Source: Riptortus pedestris
Taxonomy: Eukaryota; Arthropoda; Insecta; Hemiptera; Alydidae
Direction: 5' to 3'
NCBI GenBank assembly: GCA_019009955.1
Contig: CM032233.1
Span: 64,577,001 to 64,641,000, forward strand
DNA length: 64,000 nucleotides
Positions 33,755 to 44,671 of the stretch are shown here, one piece after another (position 1 is the stretch's first letter; each line of letters begins with the position of its first letter). The notes under the pieces were generated by a model that was not told where the DNA came from, did no database searches, and was given only the letters and a program-made list of their open reading frames with translations. Both the position numbers and the translations under genes were made by a program.

Positions 33755-35730
33755 CATAAAAGAAAGTAAATGGGAAACTTACAAAGAATGTACAGGAAGG
33801 AACATTAGGAATGCATTCGCAGGTCGGGACTTTGCAGACCTTCCAGTCAGCAAGAGAGACGTGGACGTGCAAATAGGTTAAGCCCAGGACAGCATAGTGC
33901 TTGAAGCAAAAGAAGCCGTTGGAGTGAAGGAGGATAAACGCCGGTCTAAACCATGGTGAACTCCTGCCAAGGAATAGGATACTTTCCTAGAGCCTGGAAA
34001 ACGGCCGCAGTCGTGGCGTTCAAGAAAAAAGGGCAAAGGGACCCCAGCGTGGCAAGGAGCTATCGACCTATATACATGCTGCCAGTTCTGGGAAAGGTCT
34101 TGGAAACGCTAGTAAAAAAAGAGATATTTCTCCGAATAATTAGAAGAGCAAGCCACAGGCAATGCGGAGGCCTACCAGGAAGGTCGACCGAACAAGCTAC
34201 CAAGAGGCTGATCGACGACTTCGAGCAGGGCGAGCATAAATATGTGCTCGCGGTATTCATCGATATAGCTGGGGCATACGACAACTCATGGTGGCCAGCA
34301 ATAAGGGAAATATTACATAAGATGGCGTTTCCAAGCAATATGTTCGAGATAATAAGCAGCTTCCTCAACGAAAGGCGGGCCTATTTAAGAGATGGTGCCG
34401 ACACGAGCGCAGCGGTAAATATAACTAAAGGAGGGCACTCAGGGTTCGGTACTAGGACCACCACTGTGGATCCAGTAAATTGACGGACTCATGGAGCTCC
34501 TGGAGGCATCTGGGATTACTGCAAGCGCGTACGTGGACGACCTCGTTGTAGTGGTGAAGGGAAACTCAAGGGCCACAGTACAGCAACAGGCTGACTCTGC
34601 TATCGACATCATTCTGGAGTGGCTGGCGAAGGTTAAGCTCAGAGTGTCCCCTGAGAAAACGTGTGGTCTGATTATAAAGGGGAAGTTTGACCATGCTCAT
34701 CCTCCAAGGTTTAATATAGAAGGCCAGCGGGTTGAGTTCCCAGATGTGGTAACGTATCTGGGAGTCAGCTTTGGACAATACAAAAAAATTGATCCGACCA
34801 TAGACTCCATACTGCTGAAGGCTAATAAGGTCATGAATATTCTGCAGAGCATGGCAGGAGCGACATGGGGGATACGGTTTGTACCTTCACTCACATTGTA
34901 TAAATCGTGTATCCTCAGCATAGCCACATACGCCGCCTCAGCCTGGGGACCACTGCTGAAAAGAGGGCACTACTAATCCTTGAATAAGATGCAGAAAACT
35001 CTCTTAATACGCATCATTAAAGCGTACAGGGCAACATCGTTTGAGGCGGCCAATGTAATAGCAGGCGTTGCTCCGCTTGATATAGTATTCAAGGCCAAAG
35101 TAGCCGAGCGGAGGAAAAAAGGGACGGCCCCTACCAGCCTCAACACCAACGGAGATGGGGCAAGCACTGAATATCCCCCGAGAAGAACATATTTTCAATG
35201 GCCTCGTGAAGGCAGGAGCCAAGAGCTGGGTGGACAATCAATGGGAGATCTGATGGAGCACGACAGAAAAAGCATGAAATACAAAGCTATTCTTCAAAAC
35301 CGTGCAGGCAAGATTAGCCAAGGACTGGCTAGAGCCCGATCATTGGACCACTCAGTTCCTCTCAGGTCTGGAAACTTCGCCGCATATCTTTATAAATTTA
35401 AAAAGAAAAGGAGCCCAATGTGCCCCTGCGCGAAGCTGAAGAAACAGCCGCGCGCGTTCTTCTGAGATGTGTCCGGTGTGATGCAACTCGGCTCAAGATA
35501 ATGAACACCATTTGCACTTTTCACCTAAATCCAGAAGTAACAGTTCAGAGCCCAGAAAACTTCGCTGCCTTTAAAGATTTCGTGCAGGCATGGAGGAGTT
35601 TAAAACAAACGGATTAAAACAATAACGCCGGAAACTAAATAACCTATATCCTAGTCCTATAACCACTACAGAATAATAATTGGCAACGACTCGCCGAGTC
35701 GGGTGCCATCAAAAAAAAAAAAAAAAAAAA
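33755..35730 (+). pseudogene. R1-like non-LTR retrotransposon, broken copy
   Basis: The copy starts in the end of the endonuclease region (KWETYKECTGRNIRNAFAGR), passes an in-frame stop at 33879, and reaches the linker LEAKEAVGVKEDKRRSKPW. It then jumps to another frame at 33953 inside the RT fingers (NSCQGIGYFPRAWKTAAVVA), so the usual segment between is missing. RT follows: SYRPIYMLPVLGKVLE; GLPGRSTEQATKRLI; motif A FIDIAGAYDNSWW; a frameshift near 34440; QGSVLGPPLW with a stop near 34479; the active-site box AYVDDLVVV; SPEKTCGLI; TYLGVSFG. After a stop at 34974 come LNKMQKTLLIRIIKAYR and VIAGVAPLD. The C-terminal knuckle CPC...EAEETAARVLLRC is split by a frameshift, and its expected His is Arg. 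A 3' UTR and poly-A (35710-35730) close it. Cut short at the 5' end and inactive. Confidence 0.88.
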
Positions 35731-35880
35731 AGGAGAGGTGGAGAGGGAGAGAGAGAGAGAGGGAGAGAGAGAGAGGAGGGTTGGTAGGGAAAGGGAGAGA
35801 GAGAGAGGGAGGAGGGGTGGTAGGGAAAGGGAGAGAGAGAGAGGGAGGAGGGGTGGTAGGGAGGGAAAATGAGAAGAGAT
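35731..35880. repeat. GA-rich minisatellite, 36-bp period
   Basis: GGTAGGGAAAGGGAGAGAGA units recur with TAGGGA at 35785, 35821 and 35857, a 36-bp period of about 2.5 copies, preceded by simple GA repeats. It directly follows the poly-A of the R1-like element. Confidence 0.85.
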
Positions 35881-37370
35881 AGGAGGTATGTCAAGTAAAT
35901 GTTAAGGCGGAAATGAGTGGATAGAGGAGAGGGAGAGGTTGGGAGAATGTCGACAATGGCTATAAAGGCGGCCTATAGGACGACGCTCCATTAAACCTAT
36001 TCATATGCTCTAGCCAGTTATATTTATGCAAATGAGTAATGCTCATCCTAATTGAAGATGAATGTAGCTAAATTCCTAGGGTAAAATCTCTCTAGGCTTA
36101 TGCTCCTACAAGTCCTACATTTTTTTTTACTATGAAAGAACACGTATCAAAAATAAATTATATTGCCCCTGAATGATGATACTGCTCATTCCAAATTTTT
36201 ATATCTCATTGAACATTATTAACTATCCTATATATGGTATCATTTCATGTGATCATTCCAGCTCGTTGAAATCTGTGAGGAGGAATTTTAATTATATTAT
36301 AGTTCTTGGTAAGCTATTTTAATTTCTCTTTCCATCACTTAATTTAAACGTTACCTAATAAGTTAGTGTTTTGCATATATGTAAATATTCATTTAAATAA
36401 GAGCGGTATTCAGGATTGCGAGCGGTTGTGTGTACTATATGTTTGTTCTACTGGATATTCAGTATTTGAAATTGTTTGTAACGGTTAGCGCAAGCACAAC
36501 TAATTTAACCACACTTAAATGTAAACAATACAATACTAGTAAATTTGCATGGTAAACAGAGACCATGGGCTAATGAGTGTTATGTTGTTACCATTGGACG
36601 GGGGATTAACTTTATTGTTGGTTGCAAATGTTGAATGTATTACCAGGCTAATATGATGCCTACGCCTATTATAAAATACATATCCGTTCCAAGATTTAGT
36701 ACATCTTACTTACCTTATGTTATTTAAATACATTCTAACCTTAGAATAGCTCTCAGAGTACCATACGTAAATAAGTAAAATATATTATTAAAATCTGTCT
36801 ATCTATAAACATTATAGTGTTATTATTAGATCTTTCGAACACACCTTACACGTATCTGTACATTAGATAACTTCAATCGTGTGACTTACCTCTTATCACA
36901 CCTCAATCTCATGTACCAAAGATTTTAGGCAGTGATAAGGTAACACTAAAAGGGGAAGAGGTGCGCTGGTAAATTTAAGTTAGGAATTAGTGACTAGGAT
37001 TCTGCATTGAAATTTGAGGGTTTAAAATGAATTGCAATGACTTATTAATAATTTGTGACGTGTAGTTGCCCTATGTAAATCAAATTGTTTATCGTTTATA
37101 TAACTTCACATTGGGTGTACAGTTTTGACTTAACGAATTATTTATGAGTACTACAGGATTAAGGGCGTAGGAAATAATTTTAATAGGGTGTGATCGATGT
37201 ATTGGTGTGTTAATCACAAAATGTCCATGGGAGGAATGCATCGCATTTAGTGAACGTATTAAAACATAAGTCTGTTCACATTTAGTTTTCAATATCACAA
37301 TTAGTTTTCTAGCGTTACCACAGTTCATGTAAGAATCATTATCTTTTCAAATGTCTCCTTATGAATTCCT
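35881..37370. other. No gene recognised
   Basis: Unique AT-rich DNA; short open frames (for example 37089-37328) are not convincing. Confidence 0.45.
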
Positions 37371-37413
37371 TTTTTAGCAGATTTCCCTTGAGGAAAATTT
37401 ACACACACACAAA

Positions 37414-37472
<59 letters not shown>

Positions 37473-37497
37473 GTATGTGAGTATGTATCTATGCATG

Positions 37498-37557
<60 letters not shown>

Positions 37558-38530
37558 TACACACATTTTTTTGTCTGTTACCTACAGAGCTTCTAATCTT
37601 GTATTTTGCTAAGACTAATACTACGATTAGTCAATGGATGCATTCAACCTTGGGATGACTACATTACAATTACGAGGTCATCTGTTCTATATCTAGTACA
37701 TTTTTCAATTAGTTCCTCAAATGTCCATCGATCCTACTCCGATGAAGAAAATCGTGTCCGTTAAAAACTCTCTCTCTTTCTCTTGCTAACGCTCTAGTGG
37801 CCACAAATTTAGTTTGACCGTTACCAAACTCCATATTTAAACGCTTTATGTTAAAAAAAAAAGACCAATTTTGTTATTGGCTGAAATCGGACCAATGGAG
37901 GGGGGGGGGGGAGATTAGAGGGAGAATTTCGAAAATATCTCCGGATTGTAAAGTTGTATAGAAACCAATCTTTTTGCAAATATAATGCCCTATAAATGTT
38001 TTTCTGGACATATTTTCTGTACAACGTTTTTTAGTTTTCGGCCTTCAGTAAAACCACAATTACGGCCGTATCATCTTAAAATTAATCTGTTATGTCTTGA
38101 ACATTATTCGAAGCTTAAATACGAAGTATTGTTTTTTGTCTAAGATGCATGCAAATACGTAGTGAGCTAACTTCATATATTAAGATTTTACGTTCTAACT
38201 CGAAAATGTTTATTTTATTTTTAGCATAAACGATATTTAACTCTTTCATTCTGCACTAAAGTTCATAATCGTTAATGGCTGAAATTGTCATAGATTAGGG
38301 GAGATTCGGAAATTCAAAATATCTCTGTTATTATGAGTTGTGTTGAAAAATGTTATAGAACCAATCTTCCTAATCAATTAATTGTATACGATTGTAGCTC
38401 TAAACATTAAGCAACTGAATTATTAATCGAGTTACTGGTACTTACTTGTTCTTAGCCTTCAGTAAACACCAATGCTACTCTTTGATGGGAAATCTGCTTG
38501 GTTAACGCTGCTCCTGAGTGGTGGACCTTT
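37371..38530 (+). repeat. HL-1 element, old and expanded by microsatellites
   Basis: Starts TTTTTAGCAGATTTCCCTTG; the palindrome arm is then replaced by an AC/GT/AT compound microsatellite (about 37404-37563). HL-1 resumes at about 37700 (CCTCAAATGTCCATCGATCC), with a CT run where AT normally stands, GGCTGAAATCGGACCAATGG, a poly-G tract near 37901 and GTTTTCGGCCTTCAGTAAA. The middle block is repeated near 38275 (AATGGCTGAAATTG, TCAAAATATCTCTGTTATTA). It ends near 38530 with GGGAAATCTGCTTGGTTAAC and a worn hairpin. Old by divergence. Confidence 0.75.
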
Positions 38531-39490
38531 TCTTTTACTGATTTGTCATACTTGAAAAAGGAGAAGCCAGATTCGACATATATCTAACATAGGACTAACA
38601 ACTGGATGTCCTTGTATTCACTTCCCTGTGGGTATTTATGGATAGTGATTCCCAGTTTGTTATTATTAGTTTTGTATACCTTTGTTTCTAAGGAAGGCTG
38701 ACGTGATGCCAATTAATATTTTATGTTATCTTTAACAAGCGCTGACTATTCAATGAATAACCTTCAACTATGAAGACGAAATGAATTGAAATGTGTTTAT
38801 TTCCATTAAATGTTAACATAATGGGGATACGTCAGATAGTTTTGTTTTCTATAAACAATTTGCTAATATTGTATCAATTAATTTCTTTACATATTATTCA
38901 ATAACATTAATACTTATATAATACATGCCTCATGAAATTCTATGAATGCATATTATAAAATCCATCAATTTAAATAGTTATATACAAGAAATTAATTTCG
39001 TTAACAATCTTCTTACCACTCTAAATATATAACATACACGTTTAAATGTAATTACATGCGAGTAACTTGTCCCACCTTGAAGAAAGAAAAAATTTACCTG
39101 ATCAAAAATTAGTCATTGACCAATTTTATACATGTGTTGTAAATAATGTACTGTAATATTTAAAGGCTTATTATGGCTTAATTTCACAAAGAATTAAACA
39201 GTTTAGTGACTTAAGACGTTTGCCGCTCAATATAAAGAAATATATCGAAAGAAAAAGTTAGAAGTGTATAATCAATTTAACTTGACCGAGAAGTTGGAAA
39301 TAGGATTGAATCCATTAAAATACGAAATCCTTTAATATGTTTCAATAAAGTTTGATAGAAATAATTGATACAGTATAGGGGTGGATTTTAATATAAAGCT
39401 CAAACTAAAACCAAATGAAATACAATGAGTTTAACTATTTTAAGGTTTGTTTATCGCAACTCAACAAGATAATAGAAAAACAAGAACGAA
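38531..39490. other. No gene recognised
   Basis: Unique AT-rich DNA, nothing supported. Confidence 0.5.
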
Positions 39491-39928
39491 AGTCCGTCAC
39501 GCAGGGGCTACGTAAACTAAGCAGATTTCCCACGTGAAGTTTTACAATAGAGAAATTTCACGAGAGCCGAGCAGTCAGGAAACGGCCGAACTAGCTTTTG
39601 GCGGGAAAGTCACTTTCGTCCGTTAACCGGCCAGATTTAATAAAAATGCAAATATCTCGGTTAATATTCAAGATAGGGAATAAATGTATATAACACTATT
39701 TATAGTAAATTTTATTTGCAATAAGATTGATTCTGTACAATTTTTCGATCCGACGTATAGTAACGGAGATATTTCGAATTTTCGAAAATCCCCCCCTCTA
39801 AACCCCCCTCCCACTAGTCCGATTTCGGCCGTTAACGAACTTGATATTTCTTTTTACATAAAACGACTAAATATAGAGTTTGGCAACGATCAAACAAAAA
39901 TTGCGACCGCTAGAGTGGTAACAGACAA

Positions 39929-40005
<77 letters not shown>

Positions 40006-40129
40006 TTGAACGGATCTCATTTTCGCCATCTACAAGGTAGGATCGATGGACATTTGAAGAAAAATTTCGAAAATTCCGTCATGAGTACAACCTCAATAGC
40101 TGATTTCCCTTAAGTGAAATCTGCTAAAA
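39491..40129 (-). repeat. HL-1 element, short form, both ends intact
   Basis: About 639 bp. AGTCCGTCACGCAGGGGCTA, CTAAGCAGATTTCCCACGTG, the short-subfamily block AAACGGCCGAACTAGC, AAATGCAAATATCTCGG, poly-C tracts near 39790, GGCAACGATCAAACAAAAAT and (AT)n at 39930-40001. It ends GATTTCCCTTAAGTGAAATC and TGCTAAAA. Flanked by AAA and AAAA, compatible with a T/A-homopolymer target. Nearly the same length as the copy at 31449. Confidence 0.92.
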
Positions 40130-40891
40130 TGATAATAAAACAACGAAGCTCAGGAAGAATTCTGGAAACGTTCTAAATATAAAAACTACAATTTAAATAA
40201 TATTTATAAATTAGCTCTGAAATAAATGTTACTAAATTTTGTTAGGTGAGATCTAAAATAGATCCAATGACTTGTTGATAACGAATTTAGTTAGGTTTAA
40301 GAAAGCATGCTTAGCACTGAGGTAGTCAAATTGTCCCTATTATAATAATAACTCATTGTTTTAATGTTTGTAAACGTATTATTGTGGCATTCATGAGTTA
40401 ACTGCCTTCTTAAGGGAATCAGAGGGTGCAAATGGTCAAACTATGTGGTTCAATTAGACAGATAAATATCTGACTTTATCAATCAAAACAAATATTAGAA
40501 GTACGTTTTGTTACGGTAATTCTCTGGACAAGAACTAACGGGGGAGTTTCTAGGGGTATCTTCTTAAATAATTTCCTAGATCTATCATACTTGATTATAA
40601 CATGTCACCACGTAGAATTTTTAAATAATTATTAAAAGTATATTCTATAGTTAATGAATATTTAATGTATTTAGGAAATCGTCCAATTGTATAGAAATAC
40701 TTATTTCAGTATTGTAAATATATTTAAAAGACACATACACACACACACTGGCATATATATTAATATAAATTACGAATCTAATTTAAGTGAATTATTTAAT
40801 TAAATAACATTAAATATATTATTATTCCATTTAGGCATATTTTACCTCACAAACCACGTCATCGTAATCATCAAAGGATTATAATCGTTTG
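40130..40891. other. No gene recognised
   Basis: Unique AT-rich DNA with a short CACACA run near 40735. Confidence 0.5.
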
Positions 40892-40911
40892 TTTTAGCAG
40901 ATTTCCCTTAA

Positions 40912-40965
<54 letters not shown>

Positions 40966-41080
40966 TTTCAACGGACATCCCTTGTGTATCGTCGATCGAT
41001 GGACATTTGAAGGCGTGTTCATAAATCGCGTCATGAGTACAACGCCAATGCCGATTTCCCATAAGAGAAATCAGCTAAAA
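40892..41080. repeat. Miniature HL-1 fold-back
   Basis: Only 189 bp. It starts TTTTAGCAGATTTCCCTTAA, runs directly into (AT)n (40916-40963), then minus-oriented HL-1 (ACGGACATCC, GATCGATGGACATTTGAAGG, CGCGTCATGAGTACAACG), and ends GATTTCCCATAAGAGAAATC then AGCTAAAA. Both ends are the palindrome end, so it has true terminal inverted repeats. Confidence 0.8.
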
Positions 41081-41127
41081 GGCTGAAGCGTACACCTTTG
41101 TAAGTACTTTTGAATTAAGGATTTTTA

Positions 41128-41263
41128 TTTTTCAAACCCCCTCACCTCCAATTCGATTTCAATCGTTAACGACGATTAAACTTGATCTTTAGTTTTGCAT
41201 GAAACTATTACAAAACTAAGATTGAAGAAAGATAATTGCGACCAATAGAACGATAACAGATAA

Positions 41264-41345
<82 letters not shown>

Positions 41346-41930
41346 TTAGTTGCCAACATTTTTAGCAGATTTTCCTTAAGGGAAATCAGCTATTGAGGTT
41401 GTATTCATGCCGCGATTTTTGAAAACTTTCCTCAAACATTTATCGATCCTACCTCGGAGATGGCGAAAATAAGGTCTGTTCAAAATTATATATATATATA
41501 TATATATCTGTTGCCGCTCTAGCGATCGTAATGTTTGTTTAATTCTTACGAAACTCCATATAATGTTTTTATATAAAACTAAAGATCATGTTCTTTATCG
41601 GCTGGTTATTTTACTGGGGACGGGGAGGGAGATTAGACAAGAGGAATTTCGAAATATCTTCGTTATTATATGTCGGATCGAAAAAACTGTCTAGCACCAT
41701 TCATATTGAAAATGTACTTGCCTATAAATGTTGTTATATACTTATCTTCTCTATCATGAATAGTAAGCGAGATATTAGGAGCTCTTAGTTTTCAGTCTTC
41801 AGTAAACCCCCACTCCTACTCATGTCATATTTTTCTTCATTTCCTAGGTAGGATCGATGGGAATTTGAGGAAAGTGTTATTGAAAATTGCATATTGAGCG
41901 CAGCCTCAATAGCTGATATCACTAATACTA
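41128..41930. repeat. HL-1 inverted composite
   Basis: A minus-oriented part (poly-C-side TTTCAAACCCCCTC, (AT)n about 41265-41304, (AC)n to 41342) is followed at 41360 by a plus-oriented palindrome end (TTTTAGCAGATTTTCCTTAAG). That copy runs to the TTCAGTAAACCCCCACTCCT block near 41810. It then flips again to the minus-oriented palindrome-side sequence (TAGGTAGGATCGATGG, AGCCTCAATAGCTGATATC). Confidence 0.8.
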
Positions 41931-42026
41931 ATGAATAATTGAAATTCTTCTAATGAAATAAATATGATTCATAATTATGAGATTGAAGTAATCTGAGGTG
42001 ACATCGTTATAAAAAAAAAATGTCAC

Positions 42027-42295
42027 TGATAAAGGACGTAATTGTACTGTTTTCCCCATATTTTATATCAAAATGTTTAACCCCCCTACGAAACACGTTG
42101 ACGGCATTGTGATTTTATCTTAAATTATAAAACGTTTTAATTACTCTCTAAATCGTTAAAACCAAATTAAATCTCTGACAAAGCACGTGACACTGCTCTT
42201 TCCACAATTCTTTATATCAAAATATTTTACCCACCAACGAAACACTCGTTGATGGTATTGTGATTACATCTGTAAATATAAAACGTTTTAACTAC
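42027..42295. repeat. Two-copy tandem duplication, ~149-bp period
   Basis: TTTATATCAAAATGTTTAACC at about 42062 returns as TTTATATCAAAATATTTTACC at 42211. The following blocks (CGAAACAC..GTTGACGGCATTGTGATT; ATAAAACGTTTTAATTACT) return in the same order. The copies differ at many positions, so the duplication is old. It abuts the inverted tRNA-like repeat. Confidence 0.75.
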
Positions 42296-42495
42296 TGCAT
42301 ATATGCGTATTTCACTTACAAGGGGAGTGCACGGTCTTCCCCCACCGATTTGAGCGAAAATGTTTTAGTGTTCATTACCTGATGAAAAACCAATAATGTT
42401 AAAGCGAGAGAACGCAATTCTCAAGCGTTCGTCTAAAAAAATTTCTTAAAGTTTGCCTGAACGTTTTGAGTTGTTCCCAAGGTATCTATTTCAAG

Positions 42496-42570
42496 TAGTC
42501 CCCGTGGCTCGGGGATAGCGTTTTCTTTTTGTAGGCGGAAATTTAGAGATCGAAACTCGCCGGGAGCGAC
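42496..42570 (+). other. tRNA-Thr-like module, plus copy
   Basis: GTCCCCGTGGCTCGGGGATA (D-arm side, box A-like) and AGAGATCGAAACTCGCC (T-arm side, box B-like). An extended acceptor-like stem pairs TAGTC with GACTA and CCCG with CGGG, leaving AGC as a bulge. Not a functional tRNA gene. Confidence 0.45.
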
Positions 42571-43298
42571 TATTTTTTTCTGGATTTTTTTTTTTCATTT
42601 TTTAGTTCTAGGTCGTTTATTTAATATTAATAAATAAATAATTTTTTTTTCATTTTTAGCGTGTTCCATATATTTAAAGAAAACTCGAATGCTGTCTGTC
42701 AAAAATGTAATTGGTATAAGGAAATATTCAATATTATACAAGAAATATATTATTAATTGAAAACGTATATAACAGTTATCAACAATAACGCAGATATTTT
42801 ATTAATACATTTAAACGGTTTTATCTATCTTTACCAATTTATTTGAAATTATTTTATTTTACAATAACTAAAGATATTTAAAATTTTCTAGCTCCAGACA
42901 TTAAAATATTCTTCAACATTTTTCTGCGTTAGAGCTATTTTTCATTATGCCTGGAATAAGATCACGGACGTATTTTTCTAACATCAAGTTATAAATGTTA
43001 TCAAGTGTCTCCAAAACTGCTCGTATTTGATTGAACAGAATCGCAAAATATCATGTAGCGTTAAAATACATTCTACTCTTCAACACCATTGTCATCCGAA
43101 ATAAAATTGTTATTTTGATCATAGAGATATCATATTTTCAATTGATAATATATTTCTTGTATAATACTAAAAATATTTACTATTACAAATTCAATTTATG
43201 GAACACGCTACAAATTAAAAAAAAAAACTTTTTATTTATTTATTAGTAGTAAATAAATGACCAAGATGCAAAAAATAAAAAAAAATCCAGAAAAAAGT

Positions 43299-43377
43299 AG
43301 TCGCTTCCGGCGAATTTCGATCTCGAAATTTCCGATTACAAAAAGAAAGCGCTATCCCCTGAGCCACGGGAGACTAC
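43299..43377 (-). other. tRNA-Thr-like module, minus copy
   Basis: The best-preserved of the three: CCCGTGGCTCAGGGGATAGC, TTTTTGTAAT in the anticodon-loop position (UGU) and CGAGATCGAAATTCGCC. Closing acceptor-like pairs are conserved with the plus copy. Confidence 0.5.
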
Positions 43378-43557
43378 TTGAGATTTGTACCCTGGGAACA
43401 AATCAAGACCTTCAGGCAAACTTTAACAATTTCTTTTAGACGAACGCTTGAGAAGTGCGTTCTCTGGCTTTAACAGAGTTGATTTTTCATCAGGTACTAA
43501 ACACTAAAAGATTTTCGTTCAAATCGGTGGGGGGAAGGTCGTGCACACCCTTGTTAG

Positions 43558-43974
43558 CTACTAACAAGTCAAAAATGAAGTTAGTGTTATTTCTATGGGA
43601 TAGGTCATTCGTAAGGAATTGTGAATTCAGAGAGAGCCGGTTGCTGGGCCTCTGTATCGTCTACAAGGGGAAGGTCGTTCCGGGGGAAGGGGGCAGTTTT
43701 ATCATCAGCAGTTCATTTGCATTCATCCCACATCCACTACGAGAATAGCGGGCCAACTTTTGGATTTTTTCAAGGCCTAACAGACTTTCGTATCACCCGC
43801 ATTAAATTCGCTCGATCCCGCCCCAAAATTATTTTCTTTTTCAAACGTGGCCTTTATCCATTTTTTTTTTTTACGTTAGAAATATTTTATTGAAACGAAT
43901 AAAGTATTTGCAGGGATTTTTAAAAAGCACCCTCAACATTAGAGGGATCACTTGTGAATGCCTAAATTCAGAAG
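43558..43974. other. No gene recognised
   Basis: GC-richer patch (43620-43820) with an open frame in each of two phases, but with no splice boundaries or known motif. Confidence 0.35.
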
Positions 43975-44493
43975 ATTCGAAATATCTCCGTTATTATGCG
44001 TCGGATCAAAAATTTGTATAGAGCTAATCTTATTGCGAATAAAATGTAGTGTAAATATTGATATGTACATTTATTCTCTATCTTTAATACAAACGGAGAT
44101 TTTTGTATTTTAGGAGATTTCTTTTAAGGGAAATTAGCTTGAGGTCGTATTCATGACGCGATTTTCGAAAAATTTCTTCAAATGTCCTAGGAGTTCAAGT
44201 ATATAAACTGCTCAAAAATGAATAGGGATATTGGCTGTTTTGTGGTATGTATGGGGCCTAGCATATTTTTTTTTTATATTATAAATATCATTAATATTTA
44301 TTAGAAATTATTGTCTTTTTCCCCCATAAAAAAGAAATTTAATTAAGATCGATTTAATTAAAATTAATAGGATAAGAAAAAATAACCAATATCCCTATTC
44401 ATTTTTGAGCAGTATATATACACTTGTCCAAAAAAAAAAAAAAATCAAACTCATATCACTGGGCTTAAGATCTTCAATAAAAAATATAATATA

Positions 44494-44531
<38 letters not shown>

Positions 44532-44630
44532 CTTATTTTCTTAACTATAAGGTAAGGTAGATAAACATTTGATGAATATTTTCAAAACTCCTTCCATGGG
44601 TTCGTCAGTAGAAGATTTCCCCACAAGCAG
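43975..44630. repeat. HL-1 composite, degraded, interrupted by a MITE
   Basis: Plus-oriented internal HL-1 (GAAATATCTCCGTTATTATG, CGTCGGATCAAAAA) ends near 44105. A new plus-oriented palindrome end follows at about 44108 (TTTAGGAGATTTCTTTTAAG) to 44192. After the MITE and an (AT)n near 44500-44526, minus-oriented palindrome-side sequence is recognisable (AGATAAACATTTGATGAAT, AAGATTTCCCC). Confidence 0.65.
44207..44413. mobile_element. MITE with perfect 28-bp inverted repeats
   Basis: The first 28 bases (44207-44234, ACTGCTCAAAAATGAATAGG then GATATTGG) are the exact reverse complement of the last 28 (44386-44413). Both sides are flanked by TATA. ACTGCTCAAAAA-type termini and TA targets are typical of Tc1/mariner elements. 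The inside is non-coding and mostly AT. Perfect ends argue for recent movement. Confidence 0.9.
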
Positions 44631-44671
44631 CTGTAGGTAGAATAATTAAATTTGTATAACTAATTCTCCAC

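Larger units (their letters stand above)
42316..43557. repeat. tRNA-like-module repeat, head-to-head inverted pair
   Basis: The plus copy (42316 to about 43050) and the minus copy (43557 to about 43030) face each other tail to tail. Shared blocks in opposite orientation: ACAAGGG(G)..GTGCACG head, CCACCGATTTGA, CTCAAGCGTTCGTCTAAAA, the tRNA-like module, GCGTGTTCC, ATTATACAAGAAATATATTA and ATCGCAAAATATCATG. The minus copy lacks an internal segment (CAGATATTTTATTAATACAT and beyond). The DNA could form a hairpin of several hundred base pairs. The 43031-43439 open frames are just translations of this repeat. Confidence 0.8.

Noticed and set aside
43455..43893. Overlapping 97- and 90-residue open frames
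   Set aside because: The first begins inside the inverted tRNA-like repeat; neither has splice sites or a known motif.
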